The position numbers and the translations under genes were made by a program. Below are positions 1 through 7,982 of a stretch of 25,023 nucleotides of DNA, in pieces. The stretch spans positions 1-25,023 of the forward strand of contig CAKOLT010000014.1 in NCBI GenBank assembly GCA_934096315.1, read 5' to 3'. The notes under the pieces were generated by a model that was not told the origin of the DNA, ran no database searches, and saw only the letters and a program-made list of their open reading frames with translations. Origin of the DNA: an uncultured Bacilli bacterium (lineage in GTDB: Bacteria > Bacillota_I > Bacilli_A > RF39 > UBA660). The first letter of the stretch is position 1. The number at the start of each line of letters is the position of its first letter.

Positions 1-222
1 GCTACTATAACCTGAAGCTGGCACTAAATTAGCTCCCTTAATGTCTGCCCCATCATCTAAGTACACTATTGCCCCTGATACTGTAAAACTAATATTAGTA
101 TTTTGCATACTATTCCATAAAAAATAACCAAAAGCAACACTTATCCCCGTTAATACTGTAGCAATTAGTACTGATACTACTACTAGCTTTGGAGTCATTC
201 TCTCTTTTTCTTCATACATCAT
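1..222 (-). CDS. Surface protein paralogue, N-terminal part only (runs off the left edge)
   Basis: Seen: a minus-strand frame open for 74 codons from an ATG at 222, preceded by AAGGAG at a good distance, and still open at base 1. It starts MMYEEKERMTPK, followed by a hydrophobic segment ending LTGISVAFGYFLWNS, then SFTVSGAIVYLDDGADIKGA. This closely matches residues 1-60 of the large protein at 10635-12275, down to the SFTV-GA and GANLVP blocks, so it is a third member of that family. The role is inferred as an anchored or secreted cell-surface protein with one N-terminal membrane/signal segment. Whether it carries the same C-terminal variable domain cannot be seen. A promoter lies upstream at 289-317. 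Confidence is high that it is coding and low for function. Confidence 0.85.
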   Translation of the reverse strand, partial: MMYEEKERMTPKLVVVSVLIATVLTGISVAFGYFLWNSMQNTNISFTVSGAIVYLDDGADIKGANLVPASGYSS

Positions 223-288
223 ATGACCATCTCCTTCTTGATAACCTCTAATGCGTAAGGCTACCTACACTACTTTCATACACTAATA

Positions 289-317
289 ATCATATCATAT
301 TTAAATAATTAGTGCAA
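289..317 (-). promoter_or_regulatory. Promoter for the left-edge surface protein gene
   Basis: On the minus strand a -10 TATGAT (289-294) lies 17 bases from a weak -35 TTGCAC (312-317), about 65 bases before the start at 222. A second overlapping TATGAT lies at 294-299. The leader carries no obvious hairpin. Confidence 0.5.
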
Positions 318-360
318 GATATTTTTTTCATTTTTTCAACCTAATTATTATAAAACTTAG

Positions 361-389
361 TTTACAATTATGTATTTTTATGATAAAAT
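361..389 (+). promoter_or_regulatory. Extended -10 promoter for the XRE/ImmA regulator
   Basis: TTTACA (361-366) and TAAAAT (384-389) are separated by 17 bases, with TG at 381-382 just upstream of the -10. The start codon of the regulator at 411 follows closely, giving a short leader. This is the only plus-strand promoter in the window that clearly drives a gene. Confidence 0.6.
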
Positions 390-410
390 ATAAACCAGAA
401 AATGATTAGT

Positions 411-1456
411 ATGAATGAAATTGGTAATAACTTAAAAAGAATAAGATTACTTAAAAATTTATCACTTAAAGAAGCTGGAGAACTTCTCCATATGTCCCCT
501 ACTGCAGTATCCAAATATGAAAAAGGAAAAATATTATTAAATTCAGAAAAATTAATTGTTTTTGCAAATGCCTATGGAGTTAAATCTATTGATCTATTAA
601 GAGTATATAATTCTATTGAAATGAAATTCACTTCTTTTAGAAAGAAAAAAAGATTAACTGGTCAAAATTTAGAACTTTTAAAAAAAGTAATTCAAGATGA
701 AGTAACTAAATATATGGAAGTACTAGAGTTAAATAACACTACTGTTAATAATGAATTTACCTTTAAAAAGTATAAATGTAATAGCCTTAAAGATGCAGAA
801 GACTCTGCAAGTGAATTTAGAAAATTTATAAATATATCTAATATGCAACCAATATCAGACTTAATAAATATTCTTGAAAACTTAGGTATTGTTATAATTC
901 AAATAAAAACCCCAATAAAATATTTGATGGGTTTGATAGTTTAAGAGAAGTTGTAAATAATATCCCTATTATTGTTTTACCCGAAGATATTACAGATGGT
1001 GCAAGACAAAGATTTACTATTGCTCACGAACTAGGACATCTCTTACTAGAAGTTAAAGATAATAATTTAAATGAAGAAGTATTATGTAATAGATTTGCTA
1101 GTACACTATTAATGCCTAAAAAAGCTATAATTAATGAATTCGGAGTATCAAGAAGAAATATTAGTTTTTTTGAATTAACAGCCTTTAAAAATGAATTTAA
1201 AGTAAGTTACATGGCTATTATATATAGATTAAAAGATTTAAACATTATTTCTAGTTATTTATATAGAAACTTATGTATATTCTTAAATCAAAAAATAGGC
1301 AAAAAAGATCCTAAACCCATTCAACCTGAAATATCATACCAATTTAAAAAAATGGTACATAAACTAGAAGCTGACGGAATAATTTCATTAAATAAATCAT
1401 GTGAATTACTGGATCTTACGGTAGATGAATATAACAGAGAAAATAATAATTACTGA
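411..1456 (+). pseudogene. XRE-family HTH / ImmA-IrrE metallopeptidase fusion regulator, frameshifted
   Basis: The first part (to TAA at 942-944) is an N-terminal XRE helix-turn-helix (IGNNLKRIRLLKNLSLKEAG, then MSPTAVSKYEKG) and a linker. The second part is in the -1 frame and contains FTIAHELGHLLLE, the HExxH zinc motif of ImmA/IrrE (DUF955) peptidases, then a winged-helix-like tail ending in TGA at 1456. Joining the frames at the A run 905-909 with one extra A gives an uninterrupted fusion of about 348 residues, reading IKNPNKIFDGFDSL across the junction, a normal size for this fusion. Such proteins usually control mobile elements or stress responses by cleaving a repressor. I chose ATG 411 (MNEIGNN) over the ATG at 402; both have weak ribosome binding sites. 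It is probably inactive unless slippage restores the frame; a base-calling error is the alternative. Confidence 0.8.
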
Positions 1457-1469
1457 TACTAATATATAA

Positions 1470-1509
1470 AAAATAAGACTATAATGAACTAATATAATAG
1501 TCTTATTTT
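1470..1509. terminator. Bidirectional hairpin terminator between convergent genes
   Basis: A 13-bp inverted repeat, AAAATAAGACTAT (1470-1482) and ATAGTCTTATTTT (1497-1509), encloses a 14-base loop. A or T tracts on both sides allow it to act on either strand. It ends the plus-strand regulator and overlaps the stop codon of the convergent deacetylase gene. Confidence 0.75.
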
Positions 1510-2503
1510 ACTTATGTGCACTACCATAAACATTACCCTTCTCTAAAGTAATATTCTTATAATAAAATAATTCACTAACTGTAACTAATTGATAACCCTC
1601 ATTCATTAACTTAGGCACTAACAACTCTACTGCATTAACTGTAGCAGTATATATATCATGCATAAGAACAATATCACCATCTTTAGCCTTATTTAATACA
1701 TTATTAGATATATAAGAAGAATTATGATGCTTCCAGTCTAAAGTATCTATATCCCATATTATTATAGGTCTATCAGCTTGTTTCTTAATCCTCTTATTTA
1801 CACTACCATAACTAGGTCTAACTATACTAGGCTTCTTCCCTGTAAACTCATAAACTAAATTATCAGTCTTACTAAATTCCTCATTTATTTTATCCTCTGA
1901 TAATTTAGTTAATAACTTATGAGAATAAGTATGATTACCTATCTCCATACCACTATCCTTAATCTTCTTTAATACCTGGGCATTATCTTTTAACCTAGAA
2001 CCCACTACAAAGAATGTAGCCTTAGCATTATATTTATTTAATATATCTATAAGACGAGACGTATTATAAGATGGTCCATCATCAAAAGTAAGAGCTATTA
2101 ATTTAGTAGACTTTTTATTTATATTATCTATTAAATTAATATCCTCAATCTTCTTTTTATCTTCTACACTTATCTTACTCTTCTTAGTATCTATAACTAA
2201 ATCCTTCTTACTAGTCTTTAAAACATTTCCCTCTTTAGAATACGTATAAAATGTTAAACTTATATTACTCTTATTAATTAGATAATCATAATCTATAAAT
2301 AAATTCTTCTCATTAGTTATCTTTTCATTAAGATAATCCCAAATATAATTATCTATTTTAGTATTATTAAATAAAGGGTAATTAACTTCTACAAAATCAC
2401 TTTTATATGTTTTAGGTTTAATATCTACTTTATTTTGATTAAATATTAACACTACTATTATAATTAATAATAAAAGAAAAGAAATAAATATATATTTTTT
2501 CAT
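1508..2503 (-). CDS. Membrane-anchored polysaccharide deacetylase (NodB domain)
   Basis: This enzyme of the carbohydrate esterase 4 family removes acetyl groups from N-acetylated sugars, most likely peptidoglycan or a surface glycan. Seen: one N-terminal membrane segment (residues 4-21), an extracytoplasmic region of about 110 residues, then the NodB domain with motif 1 TFDDGP (139-144), the metal-binding HTYSH (191-195), RPSYG (229-233), DIDTLDW (251-257) and LMHD (280-283). The base Asp, the metal ligands and the final His are all present, so it should be active. The ATG at 2503 has AGGAGA upstream. It is the last gene of the run starting at 6104 and ends in the shared terminator. The exact substrate (PdaA-like or PgdA-like) is not decided by the sequence. 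Confidence 0.93.
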   Translation of the reverse strand: MKKYIFISFLLLLIIIVVLIFNQNKVDIKPKTYKSDFVEVNYPLFNNTKIDNYIWDYLNEKITNEKNLFIDYDYLINKSNISLTFYTYSKEGNVLKTSKKDLVIDTKKSKISVEDKKKIEDINLIDNINKKSTKLIALTFDDGPSYNTSRLIDILNKYNAKATFFVVGSRLKDNAQVLKKIKDSGMEIGNHTYSHKLLTKLSEDKINEEFSKTDNLVYEFTGKKPSIVRPSYGSVNKRIKKQADRPIIIWDIDTLDWKHHNSSYISNNVLNKAKDGDIVLMHDIYTATVNAVELLVPKLMNEGYQLVTVSELFYYKNITLEKGNVYGSAHK

Positions 2504-2541
2504 AATGTCTCCTACTATATATATACTTATTTCTTTGAATA

Positions 2542-3120
2542 TTATTCTTTAATATTTATTCCATCAAACTTCACATTTAAAAATTTCCTACTAGCAAGAT
2601 AGTCACACAAATGGACAAAACGCTCTAGTGAGTTAGTAGGCTTAGGCAAGACTACATCACTATAACTATTTGTATTCCATGGTCCCATATGAGCTTCAAT
2701 CATTTTACATAACTTCCTTAACTCTTCTGTAGTAAGTGATAGGTTTGTACTATTTTCCATAATTAACTTTGACATAAGTATAGGATGATCAAACCTAGTA
2801 TACCTTTCTTTCTCTATTCCGCACTTTAAACCATCATGAAGTATTAAAGCCATTATTATAAGGTCTTTCTCCTGAGGTGTAAATTTTGAAGAAAATATCT
2901 CATTATTTAATAATTCATATCCAATTCTTGTTACTACTTTCGTATGTTTTACAAGTCCTCCCTTAGTACAAGCATAATCTGGATGATACTTATTAGTAGA
3001 TGATGCTGATATTTCAAAGTAGTAATCAGGAAGAAGTCCAATTAAATATATTAAATCCTGTCTTTTACTATTATCCCTTACATATTCTATTTCTTTTCTA
3101 TAATAATTTTCTTTTATCAT
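2542..3120 (-). CDS. HD-domain phosphohydrolase
   Basis: This 192-residue soluble protein has an HD-superfamily metal site. In order: VKHTKVV (first His), LILHDGLK (the His-Asp doublet), RFDHPILMSK, MIEAHMGPW and HLCDYLASR, the usual spacing of the H...HD...H...D ligands. Family knowledge: HD proteins hydrolyse phosphoester bonds in nucleotides or nucleic acids; nothing here identifies the substrate. The start ATG overlaps the TGA stop of the mscS-like gene by four bases (ATGA), so the two are translationally coupled. It could be a small nucleotidase. Confidence 0.85.
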   Translation of the reverse strand: MIKENYYRKEIEYVRDNSKRQDLIYLIGLLPDYYFEISASSTNKYHPDYACTKGGLVKHTKVVTRIGYELLNNEIFSSKFTPQEKDLIIMALILHDGLKCGIEKERYTRFDHPILMSKLIMENSTNLSLTTEELRKLCKMIEAHMGPWNTNSYSDVVLPKPTNSLERFVHLCDYLASRKFLNVKFDGINIKE

Positions 3121-3905
3121 GATTCCCTACTTTCTATATTAACATCTAATTTATTATATGGTATTACTATACCCTCTTTATCAAAACTATCTTTAACTAA
3201 TCTATTAATCTTTCTCTTAACACTATAAGCATAACTAGGCTTAACATCCACTGATATCATATATATAATAGCAGAGTCCCCAAATTCATCAATCCCAAGT
3301 AACTTATAACCACCAGACACTCCCTCAATACCAAGAACATGCTCTTCTAAGTCCTTTAATACTTTCTCTAACTTTTCTAAAGAAGTACCATAATCTACTG
3401 GTAACTTCATATACACAGTATTATTTTTTATATTATAATTAGTTACTTCCTTAAAGGAAGAATTAGATATTATCTTAACTTCCCCAGTAAACGCCTTTAT
3501 TCTAGTAGTACGAAGTCCTAAAGATATTACTTCCCCAGTAAAACCATTTATACAAACAACATCCCCAATCGTATACTGATTATCAAAAAGAATAAACATT
3601 CCTGATAAAAAATCAGTCATAATATCTTTAAATGCAAGCCCAATAACTACTGAAGCTATTCCCAAAGATGCCAAGATAGAATTAGTATTAATACCATATA
3701 TCTTTAAAGTCTCAAGCCCAAGCACTATTATAAGTAAATATTTAGTAATATTCTTTATCAAAGAAATTATTGTCTTTTTTCTCTTATTTGTATGACTATT
3801 CTTAATTAACTTCCCTATAAAGTATGCTATTATTTGATAAATAATAAACCCCACTAATAAATATAGTAATGGTAAATACACTTTCTCATTTGTTATAAAT
3901 TTCAA
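3117..3905 (-). CDS. Small-conductance mechanosensitive channel, MscS family
   Basis: An inner-membrane channel that opens under membrane tension to release solutes during hypo-osmotic shock. Seen: two N-terminal membrane helices (about residues 8-30 and 50-70), the pore-lining helix with ILASLGIASVVIGLAFKDIM, then the beta domain signature FDNQYTIGDVVCINGFTGEV and a C-terminal alpha/beta domain. At about 262 residues it is the short, three-helix MscS type. An ATG lies further upstream at 3929, but AAGGAGTG sits inside that stretch, 6 bases before TTG 3905, so I place the start at TTG 3905. This also removes the overlap with hemW, which stops at 3910. The gene is in the hemW-HD operon. Confidence 0.92.
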   Translation of the reverse strand: MKFITNEKVYLPLLYLLVGFIIYQIIAYFIGKLIKNSHTNKRKKTIISLIKNITKYLLIIVLGLETLKIYGINTNSILASLGIASVVIGLAFKDIMTDFLSGMFILFDNQYTIGDVVCINGFTGEVISLGLRTTRIKAFTGEVKIISNSSFKEVTNYNIKNNTVYMKLPVDYGTSLEKLEKVLKDLEEHVLGIEGVSGGYKLLGIDEFGDSAIIYMISVDVKPSYAYSVKRKINRLVKDSFDKEGIVIPYNKLDVNIESRES

Positions 3906-3909
3906 AATA

Positions 3910-5004
3910 TCACTCCTTAATATGATCATAAATTCTTAATATTATTTCATTTGAAACATATAAATATCTTTTATTAATTCTTAAATAATTATCACTAACT
4001 ATAAGTAACTCATCTTTAATTAAATCACTAATATCATATATCTCTAAAAAATCTCTATTATACTTTTCCTTAAATCTCTCTAAATTAAGTCCTTTAATAG
4101 TCCTTAAATTAAGCATTATTTCACTTTTTATCCTTGTATCTTCTTCCTCATTAATTATATCATAAATAAACTCATTTTTTAAGTATTTTGTTAAATTTTT
4201 TGTATTAATTATTCTCCTATTATCTATATAACTAACACTACCACACCCAAAACCATAATACCATCCATTATCCCAGTAGGTCTTATTATGAATAGACTCA
4301 TAACCATCCCTAGCATAATTACTTATCTCATAATGATTATAACCACTATTCTCTAGAAAATTCTCAATATAACTATACATACTATAATCAATCTCTTCAT
4401 TAATACTCTCTTTACCATTTATACTTAATATAGTATTATCCTCAATAATTAAACTATAATATGATATATGAGGTATATCCAAATTAATAAAATCTATTAA
4501 ATCCTCTTTCACTATATCTATATCATCTTCTACTGCATACATTAAATCTATATTTATATTATTTATATTTACTTCCTTTAATAACTTAACTGCACTATAT
4601 ACCTTACTCTTATCATGACCTCTACCAAGAGTACTTAAAATATCTTTATTAAATGACTGTACCCCGAGAGATACTCTATTAACATTACTCTCTTTAAATA
4701 AAAGCACTTTATCCATATTTATATCCTCAGGATTAGCCTCTATAGTAAACTCATAACCATCCATTAAATTAAATTTACTTACTATTTTAAATAGTTTCTT
4801 TAACTCTTCTAAAGTAAGACAGCTCGGAGTCCCTCCCCCAATATAAAGGGAGGAAACTGCCTCACCCTTATATCTTGTTATAATCTCTTTATCTAACTTC
4901 TCTAAATACTCACTTACCCCTCCATTATAGATAAATTTACAAAAATCACAATAAGTACATATTCTCCGGCAGTAAGGAATATGTATATATACTGCCTTAG
5001 TCAT
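3910..5004 (-). CDS. hemW: HemW, radical SAM heme chaperone
   Basis: Seen: IHIPYCRRICTYCDFC near the N-terminus, with Cys at spacing CX3CX2CXC that holds the 4Fe-4S cluster and SAM; then SLYIGGGTPSCL (SAM binding), EFTIEANPEDI and NRVSLGVQSF, all hallmarks of the HemN/HemW family. The length of 364 residues and the extra Cys after YCDF favour HemW, a heme carrier/chaperone, over the true coproporphyrinogen dehydrogenase HemN. The name HemN is often wrongly given to this protein. The start overlaps the ung stop by 8 bases. The ribosome binding site is weak (GGGAT), consistent with coupling to ung. No other heme gene is in the window. Confidence 0.93.
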   Translation of the reverse strand: MTKAVYIHIPYCRRICTYCDFCKFIYNGGVSEYLEKLDKEIITRYKGEAVSSLYIGGGTPSCLTLEELKKLFKIVSKFNLMDGYEFTIEANPEDINMDKVLLFKESNVNRVSLGVQSFNKDILSTLGRGHDKSKVYSAVKLLKEVNINNINIDLMYAVEDDIDIVKEDLIDFINLDIPHISYYSLIIEDNTILSINGKESINEEIDYSMYSYIENFLENSGYNHYEISNYARDGYESIHNKTYWDNGWYYGFGCGSVSYIDNRRIINTKNLTKYLKNEFIYDIINEEEDTRIKSEIMLNLRTIKGLNLERFKEKYNRDFLEIYDISDLIKDELLIVSDNYLRINKRYLYVSNEIILRIYDHIKE

Positions 5005-5668
5005 TAAAATCCCATTTAATTTTTGTCTGATTATTATTCTCTAAAAAATTATTAGTTTTAGAAAAAGGTTTACTGCCAAAAAAACCATACCTACATGAAA
5101 ATGGCGAGGGATGAGAAGAAGTTATAACCAAATGTTTAGGATTAGTAATTAAATACTGTTTACTCTTAGCAAAATTACCCCATAATATAAAAACAATCGG
5201 AGTCTCTTTCTCATTTAGCTTACTTATAATAGCATCCGTAAAAGTCTCCCACCCAATATTCTTATGAGAAGCTGGAGTATCCTTTTTTACAGTTAAAACA
5301 GTATTTAAAAGAAGTACCCCTTCTCTTGCCCAACCTTCTAAATTACCACTTCTTAAAGTTATACCCATATCATCATATAACTCTTTATATATATTCTTTA
5401 AAGAAGGAGGCAGTGGCACCTCTTCATTTACAGAAAAAGCTAGTCCATTAGCTTCTCTATATCCATGATATGGATCTTGTCCAAGAATAACTACCTTAAC
5501 ATCCTTATATGGAGTTAAAACTAAAGCCTTTAAAATACTATCCTTCGGAGGATATATTACCTGATTAGAATATGCTTTATTAATAAAATCTACTATTTTC
5601 CGAAAATACTCTTTATTATATTCCTCTTCAAGAACAATATCCCAATCATTATTTGTCATCTTATGCAC
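4997..5668 (-). CDS. ung: Uracil-DNA glycosylase, family 1
   Basis: Excises uracil from DNA in base excision repair. Seen: the water-activating loop GQDPYHG with its catalytic Asp, NGLAFSV for uracil binding, EGWAREGVLLLNTVLTV, FILWGN, and the minor-groove/His loop SSHPSPFS. All key residues of family 1 are present and the length of about 224 is normal. Start: the reading frame extends to GTG 5680, but GGTGAT followed by four bases points to GTG 5668; ATG 5659 is the other candidate. It lies just behind the pilin-like gene and overlaps hemW by 8 bases. Confidence 0.95.
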   Translation of the reverse strand: MHKMTNNDWDIVLEEEYNKEYFRKIVDFINKAYSNQVIYPPKDSILKALVLTPYKDVKVVILGQDPYHGYREANGLAFSVNEEVPLPPSLKNIYKELYDDMGITLRSGNLEGWAREGVLLLNTVLTVKKDTPASHKNIGWETFTDAIISKLNEKETPIVFILWGNFAKSKQYLITNPKHLVITSSHPSPFSCRYGFFGSKPFSKTNNFLENNNQTKIKWDFND

Positions 5669-5669
5669 A

Positions 5670-6104
5670 TTAATCACCACATTCTATCTTATTATTTAAA
5701 TCAAGAATATCATTACCACCACTTGTTATGGTATATTTTTTATCTTTATAAGTTATTGAAATAGAGCATTCCCCTATATTTTTATTATTTACAGGGTTTA
5801 TAATCTTATTATCCTTATTAGCAGTAAGTAACCCATAATTTACAAGGTCAGATATCTTTATACTATAACTCCCATCAACATTTTTATTATCATTACAGAC
5901 TTTATACCCAACTAAACTCCCATACTCACACTCTTCATAAAACATTTTAGAGCCCGTTGCTATATTATTCATAAGTACTTTATATTCGCCATTCCGACTA
6001 GCATTTAACGCCTGTATTACCCCCGTTACAGCAATAGATAAAATAACTGCAAGAAGAAGTATAGTTATTAAAAGCTCTATTAATGTAAATCCTTTATTAT
6101 TCAT
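5670..6104 (-). CDS. Type IV pilin-like protein (prepilin methylation motif)
   Basis: Seen: MNNKGFTLIELLITILLLAV, a short leader ending in Gly, then Phe-Thr-Leu-Ile-Glu and a long hydrophobic helix, the classic site for prepilin peptidase cleavage and N-methylation. The globular part has four Cys residues (ECEYG, YKVCND, GECSI, IECGD) that could form two disulfides. The start is ATG 6104, with GGAGG 7 bases upstream; an in-frame TTG at 6116 is not needed. Role inferred: a pilin or pseudopilin of a type IV pilus, competence or secretion fibre. No pilus assembly ATPase, platform protein or peptidase is in this window, so it relies on genes elsewhere. It is followed directly by ung. Confidence 0.88.
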   Translation of the reverse strand: MNNKGFTLIELLITILLLAVILSIAVTGVIQALNASRNGEYKVLMNNIATGSKMFYEECEYGSLVGYKVCNDNKNVDGSYSIKISDLVNYGLLTANKDNKIINPVNNKNIGECSISITYKDKKYTITSGGNDILDLNNKIECGD

Positions 6105-6125
6105 ATATACCTCCAATAAAATAAA

Positions 6126-6344
6126 CTATATTGCTATTTTTATATCAAGTTCCAATATTAAATTCTCAATCAAATTCAAAATATCATTAATATCAATTTT
6201 TTTCGCATAACTATATTTATTACTATAAATATTCCAAAGATTATGAATCCTTTCACTATCTCGAATATCATTAATTATCTGTTCACTATCACTTAAATAT
6301 TCAAGTTCCTTAGCTATTCTCTTTACGTGAAAAACCCCTACCAT
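6126..6344 (-). pseudogene. Stub of an AbiEii-type nucleotidyltransferase toxin
   Basis: This 72-residue frame overlaps the end of the AbiEi-type antitoxin gene by 7 bases, exactly where its partner toxin should start. It lacks the GGT and SxDxD motifs of the nucleotidyltransferase fold. Its second half (IHNLWNIYSNKYSYAKKIDI, followed by NDILNLIENL) resembles the C-terminal tail of AbiEii proteins, which commonly read LW--Y--K-SYA--I. Inference: an in-frame deletion removed the catalytic domain and left only the tail behind the antitoxin. The alternative is an unrelated small protein. It is probably without toxin activity. Confidence 0.6.
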
Positions 6345-6925
6345 TTCATCATCACCTCTACAACCGTTTTAACCTTATCATATATATTAAAACTTTTTGC
6401 ATACTCAAGTAGTAAATCAATATCCTTATCTTTACTAGAAAAATAATAATTAAGTATTCTATTTTGAAGTTCTAAATCAATTTCCCCCTCTGTTCTAAGC
6501 ATATCACAAATGGATCTTTCCGCATTATATACCCTAATCGGATTACCAAATGGACTTAAAACTTCAATAATACCAATATCATAATAATTTTCTGACACAT
6601 AATGAATTAAACAATCAGCATTAACTTTCTTACCTCGGCACACAGTAATATCAATTTCCATAGGAACCCTATTTGTAAGATTTAAAATATGGAAAGCCGT
6701 ATTATAAGAAAAAATAGCATCTGGATACCTCTTCTGTAAAATATAATACTCATCCTTAAAATTACTAGTACTCATATATAGCCCATGACCAACCTTTTCT
6801 ATAATACCATTATCAATATACTTTTGAATTTGTGGCTTATATATATTAAGATTTAATAACTCTGATGTTGTAACATAACCATAATGACTACTCAAAAAAC
6901 TAATAAGTTTATCCTTATTCCCCAT
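6338..6925 (-). CDS. AbiEi-type antitoxin / transcriptional repressor (type IV TA), apparently orphan
   Basis: Seen: a 195-residue protein with an N-terminal winged helix (YGYVTTSELLNLNIYKPQIQ, then GIIEKVGHGLYMS), followed by the AbiEi body (FSYNTAFHILNLTNRVP, then PIRVYNAERSICDMLR). Known for the family: the N-terminal domain binds inverted repeats in its own promoter, and the protein counteracts a nucleotidyltransferase toxin without needing direct binding. Here the toxin gene is reduced to a stub. The ATG 6925 is preceded by AAAGGTGAT. The promoter carries a 15-bp perfect inverted repeat at 6952-6999, fitting autorepression. It shares the architecture of, but little sequence with, the complete pair at 21023-22598. 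Confidence 0.85.
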   Translation of the reverse strand: MGNKDKLISFLSSHYGYVTTSELLNLNIYKPQIQKYIDNGIIEKVGHGLYMSTSNFKDEYYILQKRYPDAIFSYNTAFHILNLTNRVPMEIDITVCRGKKVNADCLIHYVSENYYDIGIIEVLSPFGNPIRVYNAERSICDMLRTEGEIDLELQNRILNYYFSSKDKDIDLLLEYAKSFNIYDKVKTVVEVMMKW

Positions 6926-6951
6926 AAAATCACCTTTACTCCAACAATTTC

Positions 6952-6999
6952 ATTTACTTTCATACATACATTATACCATTTTGGTGTATGAAAGTAAAT
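6952..6999 (-). promoter_or_regulatory. Promoter and 15-bp inverted-repeat operator of the AbiEi-type gene
   Basis: The arms ATTTACTTTCATACA (6952-6966) and TGTATGAAAGTAAAT (6985-6999) are perfect inverted copies separated by 18 bases. On the minus strand a consensus -10 TATAAT (6970-6975) lies between the arms, and a -35 TTTACT (6993-6998) 17 bases away lies inside the distal arm. The proximal arm covers the start of transcription. A protein bound to both arms would block polymerase, the known layout for AbiEi autorepression. Confidence 0.8.
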
Positions 7000-7036
7000 A
7001 CTTTTCACCACAAAAAAAGAAAACATACTTAAAGGA

Positions 7037-7249
7037 CTAACCAAAAGTCTTATTTTCGTCCCCTTTACAGTATGCTCCTCCTACCTTATCAGTCTCTACA
7101 TATTCTTTATCCATAATAGAACAGCTCATTTTTGTAACAGCATCTTTCAAATATCCCCCAAAAATCTTAACAAGTCCAATCGCTACTACCGTTATTAGGG
7201 AAATTATTAAAACGTATTCTACTAAAGTTTGTCCTTTGTTATTTAACAT
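7037..7249 (-). CDS. Flp-type pilin
   Basis: Seen: MLNNKGQTLVEYVLIISLIT, a short Lys-Gly leader, then QTLVEYVLI and a hydrophobic helix, the Flp/Fap prepilin signature with the conserved Glu-Tyr pair. The mature protein is about 64 residues, normal for Flp pilins, with two Cys residues in the tail (MSCSIM, AYCKG). AGGAGG stands 8 bases before ATG 7249. It has its own consensus promoter overlapping the ftsQ stop codon, implying strong expression. No tad assembly genes are visible here, so the export machinery must be elsewhere. Confidence 0.87.
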   Translation of the reverse strand: MLNNKGQTLVEYVLIISLITVVAIGLVKIFGGYLKDAVTKMSCSIMDKEYVETDKVGGAYCKGDENKTFG

Positions 7250-7272
7250 AATAAACGCCTCCTACTATAAAG

Positions 7273-7301
7273 ATTATATTATAAAAAGTAGTTAGTGTCA
7301 A
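7273..7301 (-). promoter_or_regulatory. Perfect sigma-A-type promoter of the Flp pilin gene
   Basis: TTGACA (7296-7301) and TATAAT (7273-7278) are 17 bases apart on the minus strand, matching the consensus at all 12 positions. The -35 overlaps the TGA stop of ftsQ (7298-7300). The pilin start follows at 7249. Confidence 0.85.
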
Positions 7302-7972
7302 GATTTTATTTCTATATAATCTCCTGAATCTAAGTATATTATACCATGCTCTTCCCCCAACTGTCCACATATATCTATATATTTATTTAATTTCTTTATC
7401 TTAGATAAAGTAACATATACATAATTACCATCATCCATATACAAAAGAAATCTCTCATTATCAACATCATTAGGACTATACAAAATCTCTGAAATATTTA
7501 ATAATATATCCTTATCAATAAGACTAAACTTCTTTATAAAATTATCATATACACTACTATCAACTTCATTTATAAGACGAGGATAATTAACTAAATTATA
7601 AGTATTATTAACCATCTCTCCATTTTCTAAAATAAGTTTAGAATCAAAACTTATACCAAGAATCTTATACTCATATATAGTTATATAAAACTTTAAATCT
7701 AAACTCTTAGTTATCTCAACATCTTTTATATAAGGGTTTGTTAAAAGCTTCTTTTTTATACTAGACTTTGAAGTAAGAACATAAGGAGGGTATTTCTTTA
7801 GGCCAGACAGTTCTAATATCTCATTATCAGAGATTATATTGTTATTAATTATATATACATTCCTAGTGGGACTATTTATATAATAATATATAAATAATGA
7901 AAGAAGTATAATAGATACAAATAACATAAATACTCTCCTCTTATTAACCCTTTTTATAACCTTTTTGGCCAT
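7298..7972 (-). CDS. ftsQ: Cell division protein FtsQ/DivIB
   Basis: A division-site membrane protein linking the FtsW/FtsI septal peptidoglycan synthase to the divisome. Seen: a short basic cytoplasmic tail (MAKKVIKRVNKRR), one membrane helix, then a POTRA-like domain (VYIINNNIISDNEILELSGL, then NPYIKDVEITKSLDLKFYITIYE) and a beta domain. About 224 residues, slightly short for the family. Start: ATG 7972, with GGTGAT at the right distance; an in-frame GTG at 7981 is less likely. Its place after murG and murB matches the division/cell-wall cluster of many Bacillota. Confidence 0.88.
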   Translation of the reverse strand: MAKKVIKRVNKRRVFMLFVSIILLSLFIYYYINSPTRNVYIINNNIISDNEILELSGLKKYPPYVLTSKSSIKKKLLTNPYIKDVEITKSLDLKFYITIYEYKILGISFDSKLILENGEMVNNTYNLVNYPRLINEVDSSVYDNFIKKFSLIDKDILLNISEILYSPNDVDNERFLLYMDDGNYVYVTLSKIKKLNKYIDICGQLGEEHGIIYLDSGDYIEIKS

Positions 7973-7982
7973 TTTAATCACC

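Noticed and set aside
411..1456. Programmed -1 ribosomal frameshifting in the XRE/ImmA gene
   Set aside because: The sequence around 905-914 (ATA AAA ACC CCA) is not an X-XXY-YYZ slippery heptamer, and I see no stimulatory hairpin just downstream. A single-tRNA slip on AAA is possible but weaker than simple mutation.
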